36,487 nucleotides of DNA from CAYUPI01 sp964446585 (GTDB taxonomy: Bacteria; Verrucomicrobiota; Verrucomicrobiia; Limisphaerales; UBA8199), in the NCBI GenBank assembly GCA_964446585.1, contig CAYUPI010000057.1, positions 1 through 36,487 of the forward strand. Reading direction: 5' to 3'. The position numbers were made by a program, and so were the translations under genes. The notes beneath the pieces were generated by a model, which was not told where the DNA came from, did not search any database, and was given only the letters and a program-made list of their open reading frames with translations. Positions 31,429 to 36,487 of this stretch are shown piece after piece (position 1 is the stretch's first letter; every line of letters begins with the position of its first letter).

Positions 31429-33189
31429 TCAGGCTTGCTTCGGCAACTCCTTGCCGGGCTTCGCGGTAATGAGAGGTCCAAGGCAGAGAACGTCAATATC
31501 GGTGCGGAGGAAACAATCCAGCGCCTGCTGTGGAGTGTCCACGATTGGCTCGTTTTCGTTGAAGCTTGTGTTCAACACCACGGGCACGCCGCTCGTTCGG
31601 GCAAACTCGCTGATCAAGTCATAATAGAATTCGTTCTGCGACCGTTTTACCGTGTGCAGCCGGCCGGTCGCGTCCTGATGGCATACCGCCGCCAGAGCCT
31701 GGCGTTTTTCGGCCCGGATCTTGACGACGTGCATCATGAACGGGCTCTCGAGCGTCTGCTCGAAGTATCCACCGACGGCTTCGGCCAGGATGGAGGGCGC
31801 AAAGGGCCGGAAGGATTCGCGTCGCTTGATCTTCTGGTTAATCAGATCTTTCATGCTAGGCCAGCCGGGATGAGCGAGGATGGAACGATTGCCTAAGGCC
31901 CGCGGCCCCCATTCACTGCGCCCTTGATACCAACCGATGACGTGGCCCGCATTGAGGTGCGCCGCCGCGCGTTTGAGCAACCCCTCGCGCTCGAATCGTT
32001 CGAAGCTCAACTCGGCCTCGCGAAGCGCTGCTTCCATCGCCTGCTCGGGATGCTCGGGCCCCCAGCAGGTGTGGTCGATGCTCCCGGCTCTTGGTTTTCC
32101 CAGCACGGAATTCCAAACGTACAGCGCCGCCCCAACGGCGGTGCCATCATCCGAAGCGGCGCATTGGATATAAGAGCGTTTGAAGGGTGTGTCGCGCAGG
32201 ATGCGCGCGTTGCAGACGCCGTTGAGCGCGCAGCCGCCGGCCGTCACGAGGTTCTCCACCGGCACACGCTCATGCAGCCAGGTCAGGCAGCGGAGCACTG
32301 CCTCCTCGAAATGCGTCTGGCAGGAGACGGCCAGGTCCTTGTCTCGTTGGGAGAGCTCGGCGTTCCGCGCACGCGGAGGACCAAGACGCGAGGTAAATCC
32401 CTCTGAGTAGAGAGGGGGCAGATGGATTTGACCCCGGTCATCAGTGAACTCCTCCAGGTTCCGCTGCAAGGGAATGAACAGATCAGGATTGAGTTGGAAC
32501 CGGGCCTGGCCATCTAGCGGCATCAATTCGCGTGCGAAATCCAAGTGCGCCGGCTGGCCATACGCTGCCAGTCCCATCACCTTGTATTCGTCGCCAAACC
32601 CAGTGAAACCGATGAACTGGCAAATTGCCGTGTAGAAAAACCCGAGGGAATGAGGCACCGGCACCCTGTCAAGAACCTGAATCCGCTGGCCCTGGCAGTG
32701 GGCGAACATGGCGGTGGTGAAATCGCCCGCGCCGTCATACGAGAATCCTGCTGCCTGCTCAAAGTCGCTGGCGAAATAGGAGCTAGCGATATGCGCGAGA
32801 TGATGCTCGACACGCGCAACCTTGAACCGGCAATCCGCCTCTGCAGCGCCGCAAGCGTCGGCGACGAGCCTACGCATGCTTTGCATTTTGGCGCGGCGCT
32901 GGAGATGGGTGACAACGCCTCGGGCGGATCGAAACGGGGACCAGAGGACGTGACTCACTTTGGCACCAAGGTTAGCGTTGCTGTCGTTGCCGATGGCAAC
33001 GTAATCCACATCGCGGATGGTGGCGCCGGCCATACGCAGGACTTCGCGCAGGGCGTTCGCGGGAAAGCCCGCGACATGTTTGAGGCGTTTCCCCAAACGC
33101 TCCTCCGCCACGGCGGCGACGAGCCGGCCGTCCTTGAGCGCGCAAGCGGACGAATCCGGGTGGAAAGCGTTAAGACCGAGAATCAACAC
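31429..33189 (-). CDS. Carbamoyltransferase (NodU/CmcH family)
   Basis: 586 residues, the family's normal length. The N-terminal Kae1-like ATPase half has LILGLNAFHPDSSACAL, ARVEHHLAHIASSYFASDF (metal-binding His pair), GFSYDGAGDF and AGGCALNGVCN. The C-terminal carbamoyl-transfer half has GRSEWGPRALGNRSILAHP, NQKIKRRESFRPFAPSI and LNTSFNENEPIVDTPQQAL. It transfers a carbamoyl group from carbamoyl phosphate, through carbamoyl-adenylate, to a hydroxyl, here presumably a sugar of the surface polysaccharide. The start is GTG 33189 or TTG 33186, directly after a TTTCTGC-type heptamer array and without a Shine-Dalgarno. Confidence 0.94.
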   Translation of the reverse strand: MLILGLNAFHPDSSACALKDGRLVAAVAEERLGKRLKHVAGFPANALREVLRMAGATIRDVDYVAIGNDSNANLGAKVSHVLWSPFRSARGVVTHLQRRAKMQSMRRLVADACGAAEADCRFKVARVEHHLAHIASSYFASDFEQAAGFSYDGAGDFTTAMFAHCQGQRIQVLDRVPVPHSLGFFYTAICQFIGFTGFGDEYKVMGLAAYGQPAHLDFARELMPLDGQARFQLNPDLFIPLQRNLEEFTDDRGQIHLPPLYSEGFTSRLGPPRARNAELSQRDKDLAVSCQTHFEEAVLRCLTWLHERVPVENLVTAGGCALNGVCNARILRDTPFKRSYIQCAASDDGTAVGAALYVWNSVLGKPRAGSIDHTCWGPEHPEQAMEAALREAELSFERFEREGLLKRAAAHLNAGHVIGWYQGRSEWGPRALGNRSILAHPGWPSMKDLINQKIKRRESFRPFAPSILAEAVGGYFEQTLESPFMMHVVKIRAEKRQALAAVCHQDATGRLHTVKRSQNEFYYDLISEFARTSGVPVVLNTSFNENEPIVDTPQQALDCFLRTDIDVLCLGPLITAKPGKELPKQA

Positions 33190-33452
33190 AAAAAAAGCAG
33201 AAAGTAGAAAGCTGAAAACTGAAAGGGGATAAAACGGGACCGCAGGACAACCGGACGACGGGACTATAGGACCTACCTAGACCGCGGGAGGTGGAAAGCA
33301 GGAAGTAGAAATTGGCCAAGCGACTGCGAAGCAGAGGAAGTTGCGAAAGACTCGGAATTTTACAAAAGGAAACGAAGGGAACGAAGAGGATTCCCGTTGT
33401 GCTGTACTTCCCGAGTCTGCATTCAGTATTCTGCATTTTTGATTTCTGCTTT
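33190..33452. repeat. Repeat-filled spacer between GT2 and carbamoyltransferase genes
   Basis: Most of the spacer is low-copy tandem sequence. 33197-33225 has GCAGAAA/GTAGAAA/GCTGAAA/ACTGAAA; 33232-33290 has degenerate GGACCGC/GGACGAC units; 33290-33312 has GGAAAGCAGGAAGTAGAAA; and from about 33425 TTTCTGC/TTTCTAC units run on into the end of the GT2 gene (to about 33476). It holds no gene. Confidence 0.8.
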
Positions 33453-34322
33453 CTACTTTCTGCTTTCTGCTTTTGGCCGTTTCAGTTTCTGTTCGAGCAA
33501 TCTTAGCGAGAGGAGTATTTCCGCCAGGGTGCGCTGCATGACATAATACCAGCCGGGCCAACCGTCGAGGATGAGGCCTTTGCCGAAGAGCGTGTAGGTG
33601 AACACTAAGAACGGCGCGAAAATGATCTTCTTGCGGATTCGGTCGGGGAGATTCAGTTCTGCGGCTGGTGTCCTCTGAATGTGTTCCGCTTCCTGAGTAG
33701 CATAACGTACCTGGTCCCCGAACCAGCGGCCAAGTGGCTTGCAGTCGTCGTGGTCGATCCAACCCGAGAGCAGGCTCACCAGGCCGTCAATTTCCACGCG
33801 ATGTCCGTGTCCTTCGTTGCGATAGCGGGCTTTCTCCTTTCGGTAGAGCACAGTACGCGCAGGATAGAGGCTGGCTCGGAGTGGACGGCCGAGGATGCAG
33901 TAGCGGAAGCGAGCCGCGAAAGCGACAGTTGAGGAAGAGGGGAGAGAGGAGAGCGGAGACTCGGAGCCCTCACACTTTATCCCTCTCCCAATCGAATTGG
34001 GCGAGGGAGAGTCGGCGCTGAAGGCGGTAGTCGAGAGTTGAGATAGTTCGCGAACGAGTTCTTCTGACAAGATGTAGTCGGCGTCGAGGGAAAGGACCCA
34101 CTTAGTTTTGATTTGCTGCAGGCCGAAGTTGGACTGTGCCGCGAAGGAATCGAACGGGCGTTGAACCACACGTACATTTGGATAACCGCTTGCAATGGCG
34201 AGGGTTTCATCGGTGCTGAAGCTGTCCACCACGACGACCTCCTTTGCCCAGGTCAGCCGATCCAACGTCCGGCCGATGTTCGGCCCCTCGTTAAAGGTCA
34301 GCACCAGCGGAGTGATCTCCAT
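33453..34322 (-). CDS. GT2 family glycosyltransferase
   Basis: 289 residues with an ATG start (34322). It has a GT-A fold: ITPLVLTFNEGPNIGRTLDR, VVVVDSFSTDETLAIA, AAQSNFGLQQIKTKWVLSLD and ADYILS (the DxD-type metal site, LDAD). The C-terminal part is hydrophobic (FAPFLVFTYTLFGKGLILDG). It resembles LPS core or exopolysaccharide glycosyltransferases of the WaaE/KdtX kind. About 30 residues (SADSPSPNSIGRGIKCEGSE and following) after LSQLSTTAF are repeat-derived: the underlying DNA holds a palindrome (33980-34008) and a copy of the 18-base sequence found in the exosortase gene. The last residues KAESRK are coded by a TTTCTGC array. Same strand as the locus. Confidence 0.9.
   Translation of the reverse strand: MEITPLVLTFNEGPNIGRTLDRLTWAKEVVVVDSFSTDETLAIASGYPNVRVVQRPFDSFAAQSNFGLQQIKTKWVLSLDADYILSEELVRELSQLSTTAFSADSPSPNSIGRGIKCEGSESPLSSLPSSSTVAFAARFRYCILGRPLRASLYPARTVLYRKEKARYRNEGHGHRVEIDGLVSLLSGWIDHDDCKPLGRWFGDQVRYATQEAEHIQRTPAAELNLPDRIRKKIIFAPFLVFTYTLFGKGLILDGWPGWYYVMQRTLAEILLSLRLLEQKLKRPKAESRK
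33980..34008. repeat. Palindromic element inside the GT2 gene
   Basis: CCCTCTCCCAAT (33981-33992), centre CGA, then ATTGGGCGAGGG (33996-34007): an 11-of-12 inverted repeat. It encodes PSPNSIGRG in a place where GT2 relatives have only a short loop. The sequence type suggests a dispersed palindrome that landed in frame. Confidence 0.75.
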
Positions 34323-34336
34323 TCAAGAATGAATCA

Positions 34337-34365
34337 CTGAATTTCCGAAACGCTGAAACTTGAAC
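34337..34365. repeat. Degenerate GCTGAAAC repeats upstream of the GT2 gene
   Basis: ACTGAATTTCCGAAACGCTG followed by AAACTTGAAC, with roughly 7- to 8-base spacing, sits 15-43 bases before the GT2 ATG on the minus strand, in the untranslated leader. It belongs to the same TTTCAGC family as the arrays at 31123 and 36372. Confidence 0.55.
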
Positions 34366-34393
34366 GTCCGACCTGCCCGCCGGAGACCGACGT

Positions 34394-34864
34394 CTAACGC
34401 TTTGACGATCCGGCCGTCAGAATGGCACGGGAATAGGCCGTTGCCGCGTCACAAATTGCGTCCAAAACGGGTTTTTGCTCGCGGCAGTAGGTGAAGATCT
34501 CGGCCGCTTTGGCTCCTGCGTAGTCGTGCGCGATGATGTTGCGGACATCCTTCATTTCGCGCAAATCGATCGCTCGATCGACGAATCCACGTTTCTCGGC
34601 CCGATTAACCACGTCCAACAAAGTCCCTTGTGGTTTTAGTTCCACGCGGTCCAGGCTACGTAAGACCTTGTTGACGAGCAGATCAACAGTCCTGGCGAAC
34701 CGGCTGCTAAAGGCCTCGACACTTTCCAGTTGTCCGGCTGTAGCGACCTGGAGGCCGTCGGACATGCCAGCCACTTGCTGAAAGGAAAAATCCAGATGCT
34801 GACGCGCCAAGGCCAACTCAGCGAGGCCTTGCTCCAGGAACTCGCTGGCACGATCCCGACTCAC
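34394..34864 (-). CDS. hepT: HepT-like HEPN-domain toxin
   Basis: 156 residues. A HEPN fold (DUF86/HepT type) has a helical N-terminal half and the RNase motif RNIIAHDYAG (R-x4-H-x-Y). Such proteins are mRNA or tRNA ribonuclease toxins that are silenced by AMPylation of the Tyr by a partner MntA. The start is GTG 34864, overlapping the stop of the mntA-like gene as GTGA, which fits tight translational coupling with the antitoxin first. The motif looks intact, so the toxin is probably active. It lies inside the polysaccharide locus, unrelated to its neighbours by function. Confidence 0.88.
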   Translation of the reverse strand: MSRDRASEFLEQGLAELALARQHLDFSFQQVAGMSDGLQVATAGQLESVEAFSSRFARTVDLLVNKVLRSLDRVELKPQGTLLDVVNRAEKRGFVDRAIDLREMKDVRNIIAHDYAGAKAAEIFTYCREQKPVLDAICDAATAYSRAILTAGSSKR

Positions 34865-35148
34865 AACTTCACTCCGGTTTCAAGCGCCACGGCAGCCAGC
34901 GGCTCCGTCAATTGTTCGCGGCGCTTTACGACCAAGTCCAATTGCTGCCAGCCAATTCGGTCCAGGATGCGCGTGCGCAAACGCACCACATCGCGGAACC
35001 CGAGCTTTTCCGAGACGACCAGCAGATCAATGTCGCCTCCTCGCGCCCCCTCGTCAGTCCGCGAGCCGTAAAGATAAGCTTCGGCTTGCGCGTCCTGGCG
35101 GAAGATCTCCTCACGGATCGCATTGAGCTCGTCCTTGCTAAGTCTCAT
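34861..35148 (-). CDS. mntA: MntA-like minimal nucleotidyltransferase antitoxin
   Basis: 95 residues. The minimal nucleotidyltransferase core is YLYGSRTDEGARGGDIDLLV, the GS-x9-DxD metal and nucleotide motif; DLVVKRREQL provides the later strand Asp. In the known pairs this enzyme adds AMP units to the HepT tyrosine and so neutralises it. ATG 35148; the stop overlaps the HepT GTG by four bases. The pair is complete. It lies 42 bases downstream of a glycosyltransferase stop, so the polysaccharide promoter may also read through it. Confidence 0.88.
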   Translation of the reverse strand: MRLSKDELNAIREEIFRQDAQAEAYLYGSRTDEGARGGDIDLLVVSEKLGFRDVVRLRTRILDRIGWQQLDLVVKRREQLTEPLAAVALETGVKL

Positions 35149-35190
35149 AGGGAAATCTTCGAGGAAACTGCGATCTCAGTCAACACCGAC

Positions 35191-36363
35191 TCACCGACTC
35201 CCCAGCACCTGCGCATACATCGCGTTGATTTGCCGGGCGATGCGTGGCCAGGTGTATTTGGATTCGATGAGCTGACGACCGCGCCGGCCCATCTCCCGGC
35301 GTTCTTCGTCGGACGTGCTTAGCGCCTCGCGCAGAGCGCGGAGAAGCGGCTCAGGTCCAAGCTCGACCCACCAGCCGCAGCGATACGTTTCGAGCTCTTG
35401 CCAAGGTGTGCCTTTCGTCGCGATGACCGGCAAACCGCTAGCCAGTGCCTCGGCGACGACAAGGCCAAAGCTCTCCGACCCGGAAGGCAGCACAAAGACA
35501 GTTGCGGCATTCAAAGCAGCGAGCTTGTCTTCGCCAGCCAGGTAGCCGGTCCACAATACATCCCCATCGAGGCCCAGCTCGCTTGCCTGCCGCCGGAGTT
35601 TCGTAGTGCATTCCGATTCACCACGGCCGGCCACCACCAGTAGTGCCGTGGGGTGCTCCGATTTGACCTTGGCAAGAGCGGCCAGTAGGAGGTCCAGTCC
35701 TTTGATGGGATCGAGCCGTCCGAGAAAGAGCACCACAACGCGGCCACGGGAGGCGGGCCAGTGCTCGAGGAAACGTTCGGGACCGGGCGACGATGCCGGC
35801 GGCGCCAGGTCGATCCCGAGCGGGATGACATGTCCAGGGGCGCAAGCGCCGGCTTTCTCGGCCTCGTTGCGCTCGGCGTCGGACGTGTAATGCATGGCCG
35901 CAGCATGACGCAGGATCGGCCGCTCCACGAAGCGGAAGGAGAGCGCTTTAAGCATGCGCCGGCGATGCAGGAATCCGTACTTATTAAGGACGCCCAGGGG
36001 GCGGATAAGATAAGGGACAGCCTTGCGACGGGCTAACTGCGCCGCGCAGGTGCTCACGTGAGAAAACAACGCGTGGACATGCACCAAATCGTAGTCAGCA
36101 ACGTGTAGTTTGAGCCAGGACCGCAGCGGGAGTGAGACCTTGTAAAACTCCATCTGCTTGGGAAAAAAGAAGGTACCATAGCCGTCAGACTCGACTCGTT
36201 GTCCCAACGGAACAGGAGAACGCTTGCCCGGGCCGTCGTCGTCGGTTGTGGCCACATCCACCGCGACGCCGGCCTGGACGAGCCTGCGGGCCATGAGTGA
36301 TATGGCCGCAGTCGGCCCGCCATGGGTCGGCGAGACGGATGGGATGACGTGGAGAACGCGCAA
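35191..36363 (-). CDS. GT4 family glycosyltransferase, apparent TTG start
   Basis: About 390 residues. A GT-B fold begins at RVLHVIPSVSPTHGGPTAAI; YDLVHVHALFSHV and VPYLIRPLGVLNKYG lie in the acceptor half, and VVLFLGRLDPIKGLDLLLAA, LLVVAGRGESE and FVLPSGSESFGLVVAEALAS (the E-x7-E GT4 signature) in the donor half. It transfers a sugar from a nucleotide donor to a growing lipid-linked glycan on the inner face of the inner membrane. The conserved start is at TTG 36363; the open frame above it to 36405 only translates an 8-base array (36372-36395). First gene of the minus-strand locus in this window. Confidence 0.9.
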   Translation of the reverse strand: MRVLHVIPSVSPTHGGPTAAISLMARRLVQAGVAVDVATTDDDGPGKRSPVPLGQRVESDGYGTFFFPKQMEFYKVSLPLRSWLKLHVADYDLVHVHALFSHVSTCAAQLARRKAVPYLIRPLGVLNKYGFLHRRRMLKALSFRFVERPILRHAAAMHYTSDAERNEAEKAGACAPGHVIPLGIDLAPPASSPGPERFLEHWPASRGRVVVLFLGRLDPIKGLDLLLAALAKVKSEHPTALLVVAGRGESECTTKLRRQASELGLDGDVLWTGYLAGEDKLAALNAATVFVLPSGSESFGLVVAEALASGLPVIATKGTPWQELETYRCGWWVELGPEPLLRALREALSTSDEERREMGRRGRQLIESKYTWPRIARQINAMYAQVLGSR

Positions 36364-36487
36364 GGGACAAAGCTGAAACGCTGAAACGCTGAAATTAGAA
36401 ATCAACTTGAACCACTAATAGACACTAGTCTACTGAGTCATTGATTTCTTGTATAATTATTGTTTTTCAATTGCTACCGTTTCCGCG
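36364..36487. promoter_or_regulatory. Leader region of the polysaccharide locus with GCTGAAAC array
   Basis: Three tandem copies of GCTGAAAC/T (36372-36395) sit 9 bases before the likely TTG start. Further out is an AT-rich stretch (about 36450-36475) that could hold the promoter; no -35/-10 pair was assigned. The window ends here. Confidence 0.5.

Noticed and set aside
33277..33762. A 161-residue minus-strand protein
   Set aside because: It is a frame shadow of the GT2 C-terminus plus repeat spacer.

Overview
The window reads as a soil- or freshwater-type Verrucomicrobiota chromosome, probably of the Pedosphaera/Limisphaerales kind. This is inferred from gene content, not from a database match. 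The signs are two pseudopilins of the FTLxELLVVIxxIxILAxLLLPALxxxK type with an FCDxHVE or FGDGHE end, a large secreted protein with autotransporter-type strand repeats, a C-terminal WPADHTGW...FFRL module on two secreted proteins, an ECF sigma factor with a long membrane-anchored extension, and an exosortase.

Left edge (1-3442): an intact tRNA-Gly(CCC); about 700 bases with no credible gene; a LuxR-type regulator with a degenerate receiver, coupled by an ATGA overlap to a pseudopilin gene; and an IS630-type transposase whose 5' end looks cut away.

Carbohydrate locus (3490-18652, all minus strand, so read from right to left): an AraC-type regulator, pseudopilin, autotransporter-repeat protein, secreted alpha-galactosidase-like hydrolase, sugar/H+ symporter, very large DUF5107-TPR protein, aldose-epimerase-like protein, and a secreted GH36 alpha-galactosidase with an NPCBM domain. 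The gaps are short and one junction overlaps by four bases, so much of this is probably one transcript for sensing, degrading and importing alpha-galactosides.

Middle (19028-27791): an ECF sigma factor joined through a membrane helix to an extracytoplasmic HYR-type domain; a junction holding the 3' half of a tRNA-Thr(GGT) and perhaps a scrap of a protein kinase; an APC amino-acid permease that begins 3 bases after that tRNA fragment; an M20 peptidase; a small inverted-repeat element; a histidine kinase with an ethylene-receptor-like sensor, divergent from a single-domain response regulator; and a ChaA-like cation/H+ antiporter. The response regulator and the antiporter converge on a strong hairpin.

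Right part (27950-36363, minus strand): a polysaccharide/exosortase locus with two GT4 glycosyltransferases, a GT2 glycosyltransferase, a NodU-type carbamoyltransferase, a small membrane protein and an exosortase fused to an EpsI-like domain. A MntA/HepT toxin-antitoxin pair sits inside it.

The most unusual feature of the window is not a gene. Short tandem arrays, mostly with a 7-base and sometimes an 8-base period, and longer palindromic elements lie inside reading frames without breaking them, and they abut the starts of the polysaccharide genes. Several of those genes lack an ATG and seem to start at CTG, TTG or GTG codons touching or following an array.
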